DNA of 64,000 nucleotides, taken from assembly GCA_032629725.1 (NCBI GenBank), contig JAFEVB010000007.1:558001-622000 (forward strand). The letters are read 5' to 3'. The stretch is from Gremmenia infestans. Its lineage: Eukaryota; Ascomycota; Leotiomycetes; Helotiales; Hamatocanthoscyphaceae. The position numbers and the translations under genes are program-made. Positions 18,848 to 31,983 of this stretch are shown in pieces. Under the pieces are notes generated by a model, which was not told where the DNA came from, did not search any database, and was given only the letters and a program-made list of their open reading frames with translations. The stretch's first letter is position 1. Each line of letters starts with the position of its first letter.

Positions 18848-20526
18848 ATGCTTCCTCGGCACCATGGATCGTCGTATTCGAATGGGAAGAAGCACGACTA
18901 CGAAGAAAAGACATACAGCATATCCCCACACAGGTGCGATGACGCCCCTAATTAACCACCAGCCAGCGTGAATGAAAGCTAACTGCGCGCGCAAAATAGA
19001 TTTCAACCCAGATCCACACCTCCGGCCGCCAGAAAACGGCGACAACTCCTCATAAGGCTCGGTGGGGTGCTAGCAGTTTTCCTGTTTGGATTCTTTGTAT
19101 GGCCCGGAGCCTCAATACTATCAATTTTCTCGTTCGGCTTTCTGTCTTCGGGTGAAGACTTCCAATTAGAAACGGTGCGATATTACGACCTGTCGAATGT
19201 ACAGGGTACCGCAAGAGGATGGGAGCGAGAGGAGCGGATCCTCCTCTGTGCACCTTTACGAGATGCCGAGTCTCATCTGCGAATGTTCTTTTCTCACCTA
19301 CATAATTTTACGTACCCTCACCATTTGATCGATCTGGCTTTCTTGGTGTCTGATTCCAAGGACCGAACATTACCACTGTTGTCTGAGCTTTTGGAGCAAC
19401 TTCAGGCGGATGAAGATCCAAAAATGCCGTATGGAGAGATTTCTATTATTGAGAAGGATTTTGGACAAAAGGTCAACCAGGACGTTGAGAGTCGTCACGG
19501 ATTTGCTGCGCAGGCAAGTCGAAGAAAGTTGATGGCACAGGCAAGAAATTGGCTGTTGAGTGCGGCGCTGCGACCATATCACAGCTGGGTTTACTGGAGA
19601 GATGTGGATGTTGAGACCGCCCCTTTTACTATCTTGGAAGATTTGATGCGACACAACAAGGATGTTATTGTGCCGAGTGAGTTAAGCCATCTCATTCTCT
19701 TAAGAATTTCCTAACCTAAGCAGATGTTTGGCGACCACTTCCCGACTGGCTTGGGGGCGAGCAACCATACGACTTGAACTCATGGCAAGAATCGGAGACG
19801 GCTCTGGCATTGGCAGATACTCTGGACGAAGATGCTGTCATTGTGGAAGGTTATGCGGAATATGCGACTTGGAGACCCCATCTTGCATACCTCCGAGACC
19901 CATACGGTGATCCAGATATGGAAATGGACATTGACGGTGTGGGAGGTGTCAGTATTTTGGCCAAGGCCAAGGTGTTCAGATCCGGTGTTCACTTCCCAGC
20001 TTTCAGTTTCGAGAAGCACGCCGAGACAGAAGGATTCGGAAAGGTAGGATCTACATGCTCTATGGATAATGGTAAAGCTAATACCAGACAGATGGCCAAA
20101 CGGATGCAATTCTCTGTAGTGGGCCTACCACATTACACTATCTGGCATTTGTACGAACCTAGTGTTGATGACATTCGACACATGGAGGTATGCAATTCCA
20201 GGCCTTTTTACACTACACGCATTAATTCATCTTAGGAAATGGAACAAGAACGTCAAGCCCGTGAGCAGGAAGAGAAGGATCGCGTTGAGCGAATGAAGAA
20301 GATCAAGGACCAGTTTGCCGACCCTAACAACCAGTGGGAGAAGGACAAGACGGATATTCAGAATGAGGCCATGAAAGAGAAGAAAGCAAAAGAGGATGCG
20401 GAGGCCGGTGCTGAAAAGCCAGCAGCCGGGCCAGAATCTTCCGCAAAGCCTGAGACCTCAGTTGGAGCCCTGGCTGAAGCCAAGGTTGAGGATATCACTA
20501 CAGTCAAGAATAACCCGGCAGCTTAA
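18848..20526 (+). CDS. anp1: Golgi alpha-mannosyltransferase, Anp1/Mnn9/Van1 family
   Basis: Exons 18848-18933, 19000-19676, 19724-20043, 20092-20187 and 20236-20526 (489 aa). Introns of 66, 47, 48 and 48 nt have canonical ends; the first has a perfect GCTAAC branch site. The family extends the mannan backbone of N-glycans in the cis-Golgi M-Pol complexes. A basic N-terminus (ARKRRQLLIR) precedes one signal-anchor helix near residue 50. The catalytic domain shows RNWLLSAALRPYHSWVYWRD-VDVETAP with the DxD motif, then VIVPNVWRPLPDWL across a splice and GVGGVSILAKAKVFRSG. The long charged coiled-coil tail (QERQAREQEEKDRVERMKK...) resembles Anp1 more than Mnn9, hence the symbol, which is tentative among the three paralogues. 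The start is the first ATG in frame (AAAATG context). Confidence 0.9.
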
Positions 20527-21263
20527 GTAAGGATATCCTTTGGAGATAAGTCGCTTTTTTACTAACGTATTTCAAGGCTCGAACTTATCAACAAAGAAAA
20601 ACTCTATTGGGTGACTTCCAAATTCGCTTGTTCTTACAAAGCTACCTGGGGAGTTTTGGAGGACTTTACACCCTCCAATATATATTGAAGGTGTAGATGG
20701 AATGTTGAAATGATTCATAGGCGTTGGGACTGGAATTGCTTAGGCGTAGATCTGGTCGGTGGCCTGCATGCATTCGTGTTCGTTAGAGCGATTTTCCCCC
20801 ACCGAGCTCTCTGTAGTGTAATTGGGAGACTTCTTGTACAATTATAGACGGCCTGGGACATATTGCACTTTCAAAGGCATGAATTTATCCTTTTAGAATA
20901 TGATCTGTAATTTCCAAACCAATAACTTGAAGTATACGTGGATATCAGCAAAAGATACCTCTGTACTGCACCTAGCTAGGTAGATGTAAATAGGGGATGA
21001 TCACGTGTTATCAATCTTGACAGATGCGCCGCATCTAGACGACTTGGGATTATTTTTCTATAAGTCCCAACAGCTTCTTACCCGCGGGACAAACATCGCA
21101 CCCCTATTTTCGAGCTTGATTCGAATTCCTTCCACGAATCTCTTGGATACACAGGATTTACTCTGGGCAAAATCCGTCCAGTAATTCTCAGAGAATAGTT
21201 GGGATTCATCCATGCTCACCAAGGCTCCAAATACGCCTTGTATCGTACATTGTACAACACAAC
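20527..21263. other. Intergenic, mannosyltransferase 3' flank and GEA promoter
   Basis: No coding signal. A GATCACGTG E-box-like site lies at about 21000-21008, upstream of the Sec7 gene. Confidence 0.5.
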
Positions 21264-24200
21264 ATGAGCAATGAAGACGCCCAAGCCGCAGACAACACCC
21301 CGGCAATAGCTCCTCCCACCCATCTCCCCGCTTCATCCAAATCCAACTCATCTATTACCAACGGCACAATGTCTACCTATTCTTCCTCGTTCCGCCGCAC
21401 GCCCGTCTCGGTGGCAGTCGACCCTGTAGCGCTCATTACCACAGAATGCATCACGGTCACGTCTGCGATGCGGAAACACGCACGGTGGGCACACAGTTCT
21501 GTTTCTGCTATCCTGGGCGGCAGTCATGTACCTATGCCGCCGAACTCGCGGCCGGGCACACCTAGAGATGAGACTGGGAGGAAGGGGAAAGGCGCGCCGA
21601 GGATTGGCACGGGTGGGTTTGGGGCTGAGGGTGGTGAGGATGGGGGGCTGGCGAATCGGTGGGGACTGAGGGGGAAGAAGGGGAAGAGTATGCAGGATAA
21701 TCCGTTGATGGCGGGGTTTGGGAGGTTGAGGAGGGAGTTGGCTGGTTGTAGAGGTATGTTTTCCCCTCAAAGTTCAAGTAAGCAGGAAAGAAGAAGGGGC
21801 GTACTAATCATGGGAATGGGAAATAGATATCCATCAGTTCGACACGCCGTCCCTCCTGCATCCATTCCTACAAGTCATCCAAGCCTCGGCGACGTCCGCC
21901 CCTATTACCTCCCTCGCCCTAGTTGCCATAACGAAGTTCTTCTCCTATAATCTAATAAGCCCTGACTCGCCCCGGCTTTCTCTCGCCATGCAGTCCCTCT
22001 CTGCAGCTATCACGCATTGTCGATTTGAAGCCAGCGATTCTGCCGCAGACGAGATCGTGCTGCTACGGATATTGAAGCTTATGGAAGGAATGCTTTCCGG
22101 ACCAGGAGGAGATCTACTTAGTGATGAGAGCGTCTGCGAGATGATGGAGACAGGTCTTAGTATGTGCTGTCAATCTAGGTTATCCGAGCTTTTGAGGAGG
22201 TCCGCCGAGATATCCATGGTAAAGATGTGCCAAGTTATTTTCGAACGGCTGAAGCATCTTGAGATTGAGGCGGGCGATCATTTGGAGGCCCTAGATGAGA
22301 AGACGAAGGAGGATATGTTTACAGTGAAAATGGATCCCTCGGCGAACGCGAATGATGCGGTGAAATCATCTTTAGCTGCTCCTCCGGATTCAAGACCTTC
22401 GTCGAGTCTTGACAAAACGAGGAATGGACCTTCGAATTCGAATTCGCTAGATAATACTTCAGAGCTTGGAATTGGCCCTGCTTCCGAGTCTTCTGATGAA
22501 GCGCCTATAAAACCGTACTCCTTGCCGTCAATACGGGAACTTTTCCGGGTATTGGTTGATTTATTGGATCCGCATGACAAGCAGCATGCTGATGCAATGA
22601 GAGTTATGGCTCTACGGATTATCGACGTGGCGTTGGAAGTTGCTGGGCCTTCGATCGCCAAGCATCCCAGCCTTGCCACCTTGGCTGAAGACCGACTTTG
22701 CAGGTACCTGTTCCAGCTAGTTCGGTCAGATAATATGGCGATATTACACGAATCTCTTATTGTTGCTGGGACATTGCTAGCAACATGTCGTGGAGTTCTG
22801 AAACTGCAGCAAGAGCTGTTCCTTTCTTACTTGGTGGCTTGTCTACATCCTCGTGTGGAAATTCCAAGAGAACCAGGCATTGATCCATCTCTCTATGCTG
22901 GAGTACCACAGGCTCCAAAGCTGGTCAAACAGCCAAATGGCGGGGCCGCGACTCCAGTTCCAGTAAGAGACCGCCAAAAGCTAGGAATGGAAGGAGGTTC
23001 AAGGAAACCTGACGCACGAGAAGCTATGGTTGAGAGTGTGGGTGCTCTCGCAAGGATACCAAGTTTCATGGTTGAGCTTTATGTCAACTATGACTGTGAG
23101 GTTGACCGGGCAGATTTATGTGAAGACATGGTCGGCCTCTTGAGTCGAAATGCCATTCCGGATTCAGCGACCTGGAGCACAACGAGTGTTCCTCCGTTAT
23201 GTCTAGATGCTCTGTTGGGCTACATTCAATTCGTAGCGGATAGACTAGACGACGAGCCCGAGTATGAAGGATATCCCGAAGTCGCAAAGTTACGAGAGCA
23301 GCGAAGAAGAAAGAAGATTATCATCCAGGGGGCATCTAAATTCAACGAAAGCCCAAAAGCTGGACTGGCATATCTGAGTGCTCAGGGCATCATTGATGAT
23401 CCTACAGATGCAGTCTCGGTGGCTCGTTTTCTAAAAGGCACAACGCGAATCTCGAAGAAAATGTTTGGAGAATTCATCGCAAAGAAGGGCAATGAAGCCA
23501 TTCTTGAAGCTTTGATGAGTAATTTCGACTTTGCAGGGAAACGGTTAGATGAGGCCCTCCGTGTACTCCTAGAAACCTTCCGGTTACCAGGAGAATCTGC
23601 GTTGATTGAGCGAATCATCACAGTATTTTCAGAGCAGTACATCAAGGGTGCCAAACCAGCAGGCATTACCGAAAACGACGCTATTTTTGTCCTAACCTAC
23701 GCCATTATCATGCTGAACGTTGATCAACACAGCCCGAAAATCAAGGCACAGTCCCGGATGCAGTATGAGGATTTTGCCAAGCAAGTCAGAGGCGTTAATG
23801 GCGGTCAGGACTTTGATCCTGAGTTTCTGAGAGCCATCTTCGAGGAAATCAAGAGTAATGAGATCATTTTGCCAGATGAGCATGATAACAAGTTTGCTTT
23901 TGATTATGCCTGGAGAGAGCTTCTTCTGAAGACTGGCACAGCGGGCGAACTTGTCCTTTGCGATACGAACATTTTCGACGCGGATATGTTTGCTGCGACT
24001 TGGAAGCCTGTGGTGGCAACTTTGTCGTATGTGTTCATGTCTGCTAGCGATGATGCCGTGTTCTCGAGGGTGATAAATGGCTTTGACCAATGTGCGAGAA
24101 TAGCTGCCAAGTATGGCCTGACGGAAGCTGTGGACAAGGTCGTTTACTGCTTGAGCTATATCACTTCATTGGCTACCGAGAGCCCCTCAAATACTACTCT

Positions 24201-26320
24201 CAATACTGAGATTCAGGTTGGAGAGAACAGTGTCATGGTCAGCGAGCTCGCAGTAAAACTTGGAAGAGATTTCAAGGCACAATTGGCTACTGTTGTGCTG
24301 TTTCGAGTTGTCACTGGGAGTGAGACTGTTATCAGTGATAGTTGGACACACGTAAGTTCAAGTATCTAAGATTGCAATGCTCATGACGCTGACAATTTGT
24401 TAGATTGTGCGAATATGGCTAAACCTCTTCGTGAATTCGCTGATACCCCCTTTCTTCGCGCCGAATCGCATGGAGATTCCTCCAATACCCCTCCAGAACC
24501 CATCACAGGTGATAGACCGCGGTCCGAAGCAAATTGATACTGGTTTATTCTCAGCGTTCACTTCATACATTTCAAGCTATGCTGCAGATGATCCACCAGA
24601 GCCGTCTGATGAGGAGCTGGAGAGTACACTGTGTACGGTAGACTGTATCAACGCTTGTCATATGGGAGATGTATTCGCGAATGTGGTGTAGGTCTTCAAA
24701 TCCCTATCCCTAGCTTCCAGGTGCTGACTCCTGCAGAAACATGCCTGTGGATTCCCTCAAACCACTAGTGGAAGCTTTACTTTCGGAGCTTCCAGATGAC
24801 CCGACTTCTGTAGTTATCTCTGTTAAACCCGAGACTGAGGCGCCTGTGTCACCAAATGGTCCCAAGAGTCCCGCTGGTCCATTGTATGACCCATCGATGG
24901 TCTACCTCCTGGAGCTCGTGACAGTTCTTGCTCTAAAGGATAAGGAGACCGTCGCGGCTCTCGGTGCGGACGTTGGGGAAGCCTTGCAGAATGTCATGCG
25001 AAACGCGGCCAGTTATCACAGTATCACGATTGCCAGGACGATGTTTTACCTCCTTCACCTTCTTCATGCCAGCTATGTAAGAATCATGCATTTTGACATT
25101 GGAATTCCTACTAACATCTACAGGAACACTCCTTCCTCCGCGTTCCAGTTGTGCTTCACACAATATCTAGCTTCAAGAAAGATATCTTTGACAAATCCGC
25201 ACCGCTTGTCCTCCAAGGTTTGAACCAATGCATCGATGAGCCAGGTCCCCTCAGAAATGAGATCATGACATCTCCCGATTTCTGGGTAATCCTTCGAAAC
25301 CTCACAGGCAATGCCCAATCTGCACCCACGGTATTCAAGATCCTAGAAGAAGTCGCCGTCGGCAGTCCACCAACAATCATGGCAGACAACTATGAGTCTG
25401 CCGTCAAGCTCTTAAACGACTTCGCATCGGCTGGTAGCGTTGGCTCCACAGTAGAGCAAAAGAAAGACCGCCGAGTTCGAAAAGGAAAAGGAGAGCCACA
25501 AGTCACGACAGTGAAACAACCACAAGTGGACGCAGCAGTAGCCAGAGGGGTGAAAGCAATCCAAATGATCTACTCTCTTACAACACGGATACCAGTTCTA
25601 ATGAAGCAATCACACCTCGAAAGTAAAGAAGCATGGGCCGCCTACTGGTCTCCTATCTTCCGCGCCCTGACGACACAATGCACGAATCCGTGCCGTGAGA
25701 TACGGCACCAGGCTTTCTCTTCACTGCAACGCACACTCCTTTCGCCTGAGTTAACTTCAGGCGAGCATGAAGAATGGACGGCTATTTTCGGCGAAGTTCT
25801 CTTCCCCTTAATAGTAAGGCTGTTGAAGCCAGAAGTGTATAGTTCTGATCCTGTGGGAATGAGCGAAACGAGGGTACAGGCCGCAACGCTGCTGTGTAAG
25901 ATATTCTTGCACTACCTGGTGTTGCTGAGTAAATGGGAGGGCATGCTGGATCTTTGGCTGAAAATCTTGGATATTATGGATCGGTTGATGAATAGTGGGC
26001 AGGGTGATAGCTTGGTACGTTTTCCCCTTTTCTTCTTTCTTTGGTACATGTGCTAATGATTTTCGTGGGTGTAGGAAGAGGCAGTTCCTGAATCCCTTAA
26101 GAACATCCTCCTCGTCATGTCCAGCTCTGGCTACCTGGTCCCTCCCTCGCAAGACGCCAGCCAAGAAAAACTCTGGACCGAGACGTGGAAACGTATTGAT
26201 AGGTTCTTGCCTGATCTGCGAAAGGAATTAGATCTAGATCCGAAACCGGAAGAAGTAAAATCAGTGGAAGAGAAGAAGGCCGAGGAGGTAACGGAGGTTG
26301 CCGTTGCGCCTGTTTCTTAG
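21264..26320 (+). CDS. GEA2: Arf guanine-nucleotide exchange factor, Gea/GBF1 type
   Basis: Exons 21264-21753, 21827-24351, 24404-24687, 24737-25076, 25124-26014 and 26075-26320 (1591 aa, normal for fungal GBF1/Gea proteins). It loads GTP onto Arf1 at the early Golgi, driving COPI coat formation. Order of parts: DCB/HUS region (VAVDPVALITTECITV; DIHQFDTPSLLHPFLQVI across the first splice), then a Sec7 domain at about residues 660-850. The Sec7 domain contains ARFLKGTTRISKKMFGEF and LLETFRLPGESALIERI, where the Glu is the catalytic glutamic finger. Helical HDS domains and a short charged tail (EEKKAEEV) follow. All introns are 47-73 nt. Fungi usually keep one Gea gene, so GEA1 or GEA2 would fit the symbol equally. 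Confidence 0.93.
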
Positions 26321-27361
26321 ACTGGAGTGTAGCGAGCGATATAGAGACAGGTGCATCTGTTTGTGCGTGATGGAAACAGGAAGGCAATTGTACATTAGGG
26401 AAGCGTTTCTTGGATTCATTGCTATCAATGGCACAGTGGTGCCATGGGATGAGATGAGATGGTCATTTCGATGGATGGCAAGCAAGAAAGCAAAATGTGT
26501 ATGATGGCTGGCATAGACAGCGAGTTTGGTCGATGACAAACGACCTTGTATAGAAGAAAAGAGAATTCGCCATCTTGATCCTGCTTTTTATTACATACAT
26601 CTGAAATATCCTAGTTGGGTAATCGCAACGATAAATGGGCGAATTATCTGCTAAGGGAGCTGCTGTGTGTAGCAAGTGCTACTTGCGTGTATCTGTCTAT
26701 ATATTCCTCTACTTGCTATCGTACCTTTCTTCTGGGTATTTCCATCTCTCTCGCTCGTTGAGACTATCGAGCTGGATGACGCTAAGTGGTATTCGATTGA
26801 AGATTCTCTTTGATGCCCTGCTTTGCCTTGCTTTGCAGGTTGTATTTTTTCTCTAGCTGGCTGGTTGGATGACAACTTTCCACCGGCTAAGTTGCAGACA
26901 ATTGGATCGGATCGATGAGCCACACGCTGCTGCACTCTCACCCGATTCGCCTCCACCCCGCCTTTACTCCCAGGGTTTGCTCTTGATATTTTGTGTCAGG
27001 GGTCTATATTTAGTTAGTAAGTAATATTTAGGGGATGGGGTAGAGGGGGGCTTTGCGGATTTGTTTGTTTGTCTGTTGGTATAAGTTGGGAATTTGCTTA
27101 TTATATGCATGTGTTGTCGAATATAACAAAATTGTAAAGCGGAATGTGGATACTTTTTTAACCACGGGCGGATCCTAGCATTTAACAAGGGCGATTATAC
27201 CTCTTCTTCCTAGTCTGTTTCTTTGCCACTCGAGATAGATCCTTGCTCTTTTCAGAATCTGGATCTTGCTCTTGTCGCCTGGCAATTCAGCGTTGCATCC
27301 ATCCTAAAGTGTAAACCTTCTTGCTCACTGGAAAGTTTTTCGAACGACCAGGAACTCTACT
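26321..27361. other. Intergenic, no supportable gene
   Basis: Two convergence-free flanks: the 3' end of the Arf-GEF and the promoter of the sugar transporter. A TTTG/TCTG-rich run lies at about 27056-27078. No conserved frame is seen. Confidence 0.55.
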
Positions 27362-29422
27362 ATGGAGACCTACAGTTCCTATAACGTATCGGTGAGTACT
27401 CCACCACGTGCTTATGCCGTGAGTCCTAGAACTTAACGTCCTCAGGTGGTGCTCTTTGCCACCTTCGGCTCCCTGTTCACGGGCTATTCTCTCGCTATCA
27501 TCGTAGCAACAGTCGGACAGCCGACATGGTACGAATCACTGCACCTGGAACCCGATGCCACGGCGCCTGGATACAATCACACAACGACTATCATCGGAGC
27601 GTCCAATGGCGTCTTCTTCGCTGGCGGCACCCTGGGCTGTCTGTTGGGTGGATGGCTGGCTGATAAACTGGGCCGTGTAAAGGGTTTCAGAGTTGCTGCT
27701 ATAGTTGGTATTATCGGTGCCGCGATCCAGACTGGAGCAGTGGACCAAGCAATGGTGCGTTTCAAATGCTAATACTAAGACTGTTGTTATTGCATCACGG
27801 CCTGGTTGATGGCTAGCTGACTGGCTGACCTGTGCTAGTATCTCGTCGGAAGAGTGATTACTGGTCTTGCTGCAGGCCAGACGATGGTCGCTATGCCGAC
27901 CTACTTTTCCGAGGTTTCACCTCCTCGTTCTCGCGGTTTAATGGCCGGTGCTCACGGGTCTGGTATCAACATAGGATATGCCCTTGCTGGATGGGTCGGG
28001 TCAGTATACATGAGCTGATTTAGAATCTGAGGCTGCTCTACTGATCCTATGTAGGTACGGATGCTTCTTCGAATCTAAATCATCCTTTGGCTGGCGCTTC
28101 CCAAATGCCGTTCTAGCTATCTGGGGCTTGTGTTTATTGGGAGGATCCTTTTTCGGTGCGCAATAAATACCCTGCTCCAGCTTCACCGCAATAAAAAAGT
28201 GCTTACTCTGTACTTATTTTCAGTTCCCGAGAGTCCTCGCTGGCTGGTATCGAGAGGCCAAGACGAGAAGGCTTTGCAGATCCTCTGCAAGCTACACCAC
28301 GACCCAACAGACATCGAAGACCATTTCGCCCATCAGGAACTGCGGTTCATAAAGAGCCAATTGGAGGTCGACCTCACGCTGATTACCGAGCATGGACAAT
28401 GGCAGTTATTCACCATGCCTACGTATCGCCGCCGCAGCATCTTGGGATTCTTCCTCATGATGGGAGGCCAGAACGTGGGCGTGCTCGTTATTAATAACTA
28501 CAACACGCTGCTGTATCAGTCTTTGGGCCTCTCCAATATGGAGGCCCTTGTCGTGGGTGCTTCCTATAACACCTGGGCTGCCTTGGCGAATATTGGTGGC
28601 GCAACGGTTTCTGATCGATTGGGACGGCGTAAGGCTCTTTGTAAGTCTTCCTTTCTGTCCGTCTGTCTGTCTGTCTGTCTGTCTTTGTAATATCGATGAA
28701 AGAAGGAAAGAAAAGCTCTTCTGGATAAGTGATTGATTGATTGATTATCCCCCAATTACTAGTAATTGGCTATGCTGGCTGTGTCATCATGTTCAGCATC
28801 GCCACAGGGCTCATTGCCACGTTCAGCGAAAACGCATCCAGGACATGCGCCGGCACCGCAGTTGCATTTCTCTTCCTCTATGTTTTCTTGTAAGTTACAC
28901 ATTATTTTGGCTCTAAACACAAACCTTATGTATGTATGCATGTATGCGAAAAGAACACGATGAATAACATCTACCTCCCTTGCCTGTACGACAGTTACGG
29001 CGCCCTCATCGATGTCAATCAGTACACCGTCGTCGCGGAGATATTCCCATCGCACATCCGCTCCCAAGGCTCGTCCTACTCCTTCGCAGCCCTGTTCCTC
29101 ACCGACGTGCTCTGGGTCGATCTAGCTGCTACGGCGCAGGCTAGTATTGGCTGGAAGTACTATCTGGTGTTTCTCTGTCTTGGTATTGTCCATTTCGCAC
29201 ATCTGTGGTTCAAGCTTCCGGAGGTATGTAAAGGATTATCGTGTCTTCAGTTCTCGTCTCTTTCTTGTGCATTGTATTAGGTTAGCTAACTTTAGCCGTG
29301 GGTGGTGGGAGTAGACTTCTGGTCTAGCTTTAGAGGAAATAGACGTCTTGTTTGGGAAAGAGGAAAGGGCTAGTTCTAATGAAGAACCTAAGGCTATGAC
29401 TAATGTTGTTGAGGAGGAGTAA
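27362..29422 (+). CDS. MFS sugar transporter
   Basis: Eight exons: 27362-27391, 27446-27754, 27839-27999, 28055-28155, 28224-28640, 28763-28889, 28995-29223, 29315-29422 (493 aa). It is a plasma-membrane proton-coupled sugar porter of the HXT/lactose-permease type. Family signatures are GGWLADKLGR between helices 2 and 3, YLVGRVITGLAAGQTMVAMP, the loop PESPRWLVSRGQ after helix 6, DRLGRRKAL between helices 8 and 9, and VVAEIFPSHIRSQG. Twelve hydrophobic segments are present. All seven introns can be closed without breaking a conserved motif; the third uses a GTCAGT donor, the least typical. The substrate cannot be told. The C-terminus ends in an acidic stretch (NVVEEE). Confidence 0.9.
28661..28684 (+). 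repeat. GTCT microsatellite in a transporter intron
   Basis: About six tandem copies of GTCT lie inside the fifth intron of the sugar transporter. A short GATT repeat (about 28731-28746) sits near the 3' end of the same intron. Confidence 0.9.
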
Positions 29423-30447
29423 GCTGGTATTTCCTGGATGGAAATATACATTGGCACTATTATCAGTTATATTAATATTGGATATAAGCTTCTTCCGATG
29501 GGGGGGCTTTCGTCTCAGCAAAGTGGAAGTCCATTTTGTTGAGTTTATTCAATTTGTTCGTGTTATAAGGACAAGGTACTCGGGATCAATGGATCTATGG
29601 TAAAAGGGAAGAATGTAAATTTCCAACTCTAAAGGAACATGTCATTGCAAACGTTTTATGTGTCCAAATCCTCTAAGCCTAGTGTCTAACAGGACTATGT
29701 CGTTCTAACTCGCTGTTCCCTTTCGTTAATAAAGCTTATACTATTCAATGTTCCGAGACTTAAGTTGCGCCGGTCTCCTAGTTCAAAACAGGAGTTAAAC
29801 GATTATATCCGAAGGATATAGAATGACAATTTGTCTTTCATATCTCTATGGGTAATCCGAAAGAATGTCCGTACTATTTCCCAAACCCCCTGATAATAAT
29901 GCTAGTACATATTCCCAATTTCCTAAGACTAACCCGCTGCATCCTAACATTCTGGTAGTGAGACCTGTAAAGGTAATCGGTAAATACGATATTGGACAAA
30001 GACCCGTCGTACTGCCAGTCACCATATACTCCAAGGCATGCATGCATTATAATCTTTCTATTGATTCATATTAGTCCGCATATATAGTGCTGACAAAAGC
30101 AAAATAGAACCTCAACTGTGAAGTTTCAATAGTATGTAGCCAAACCGTAAGCCTCAGGTCACACCGTCTCGCTCCTTCCAGCATTTGGTTCGGCCTTCTC
30201 TCTTTGTTCGTTGCGGGGCGCTTGAATAACCTGCAATTTCAATCTGAAGTCAGTACTGTCTGAAATGGTAAAGGTTAGATCAAATGATTCAAAACCATAT
30301 TCCAGGACCGATCGTCTCAAAAGATGTTTAAAAAGTAAAGCAACCTCGACGGTTTTGAGTATGGAAGAATTCTACAAAGAAAAAGAGAGGGAGAGAACGT
30401 ACTAAAATCTGCCTCGATAGCCGTCTTCCTTTTTCGATGCTGACCCA
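29423..30447. other. Intergenic, no supportable gene
   Basis: Flanks of the sugar transporter and of the disabled efflux pump, which converge. Composition is AT-rich with no conserved frame. Confidence 0.55.
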
Positions 30448-31983
30448 TTACACAGATGCTGCGCCGATGATAGTAGTGCAGGCTATTACAACGGCAACCT
30501 CAAACACTTTCACTAAAGCGCTATTGTAGGCAAGCAAAAGAGCTTCAAGGTGGCTCGGATCGACAAGCTTTCTCAATTCCATGGCCCCAATTTTCGTCAT
30601 ATTAGATGCATTCAAGCCCAGTTCCGGCATTTCCCTCAATGACGATGGAACATAGTAGGTGAAAAAATTCTGACCCACCGATGTGAAAATCGCTCCGCCC
30701 AAGAACTGGAAAAACACAATACATGATGCACCCACGGGGATATATTCTTTAGATAGCACAGTCTGGGCAAGTAGAGGAGACTGTTCAAGTCCGAATCCTA
30801 TGCCAGCACCATACAAGACCTGGTAACCGATCCATTTGGCAGGTGGTGTATGGACAGCCCAAGTTGTAATCAAGCCGGTTCCGATAGCCATCAAGACTGA
30901 GCTAAGAAGCATGAAGGGGGCTGAATAACCGGTAAACCGTATGATAAAACCAGTGGAAATAGAGAAAATGTTGAGAGTCAGAACCAGGGCAATCACACGA
31001 ACATCTGACTTGAAAGCATCGACGCCCTGAATTGCTTGAAACCAGATCGGGAGATAGAAGATAAGCATCAAAATGGAAGCACCAAGCCAGCACGCGAACC
31101 AAGCCCCTGCAGCTATAGTCCGATGAGTTATGATTCGAGGTGGAATGAGAGCTGTGTCTTTCTTCGAGATCTGAACGACCACAAAAACGAGTATCAAGAC
31201 GGCAAAGACAGTCAATGCGGTAATGATTCTGCCATCGTTCCAAGGTTATGTCGATCCACCTAATTGTAATGCCAGCAAGAGACAGACTATTCCCGGAAGG
31301 AAGCAAAAGATTCCTAGAGGATCGAGTTTCGCAAATTTCTGATAGATGGACAACGGCGGACCGCCACGGTTCGGAACGGGAAGTTTGGCTAGGAAGCCCA
31401 CCACCGCGAACGCGATGGTTCCTATAGGCAGATTTATATAGAAACACCACCTCCAGGAGAAATTCGAGGTGAGGGCACCCCCCTTGATCGACCCTACACT
31501 GGAAGCAAGCCCCCACATTGAACCCAGCATGGCCATATACAACGGTGGTTTGTGAAGCGGTACCGTATGAACCATGATGATGATGGAGCCCGAAATATGT
31601 CAGCTGATCCCGTCCCGGAAATCGCGCGGCCAGCGACGAGCCATGTACACCAACTTGGGGCTGCAGAAAGAATAGATGCGGCCATAGACGACAACAAGGG
31701 AGCAGTTTGTGAGGAGATAGGCACTTGAATACTACCCGACGTCTCCGAGAGAGCCCAATTCGTTGGTGATGGCTGGTATGGCTGTGGCGATGATGGTGCG
31801 GTCTAGAGCTACCAAGAAAGTTGCAAGGTGCAAACCTAACATGATAAAAATAACATTCCGCGTTCTTGGATATTCCACCGCTTCTTCGGCTGGTGCAATC
31901 ATGCCATATTCGGGCGGTTGTGGTGAAGACGTCGTCGTATTGGGAGTGGCAGTGACTTGGATGGTATCAGCGTTGGCCTCCAT
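30448..31983 (-). pseudogene. Disabled MFS drug/toxin efflux pump (DHA14 type)
   Basis: The N-terminus (ATG at 31983) reads HLATFLVALDRTIIATAIPAIT then ELGSLGDVG and meets TAG at 31732-31734, where the family has Trp. Reading on, YSSAYLLTNCSLVVVYGRIY is normal, but about 30 residues of helix 3 seem deleted. GRAISGTGSADIFR then shifts frame at about 31590 to GSIIIMVHTVPLHKPPLY, the helix 4/5 signature. FSWRWCFYINLPIG is intact. A TAA at 31246-31248 replaces the Tyr of the GGxxYPW motif, and the remaining 255 residues (helices 7-14) are open to 30448. Such pumps usually export fungal specialised metabolites. At least two nonsense changes, one deletion and one frameshift make a working product unlikely. 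Confidence 0.85.
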
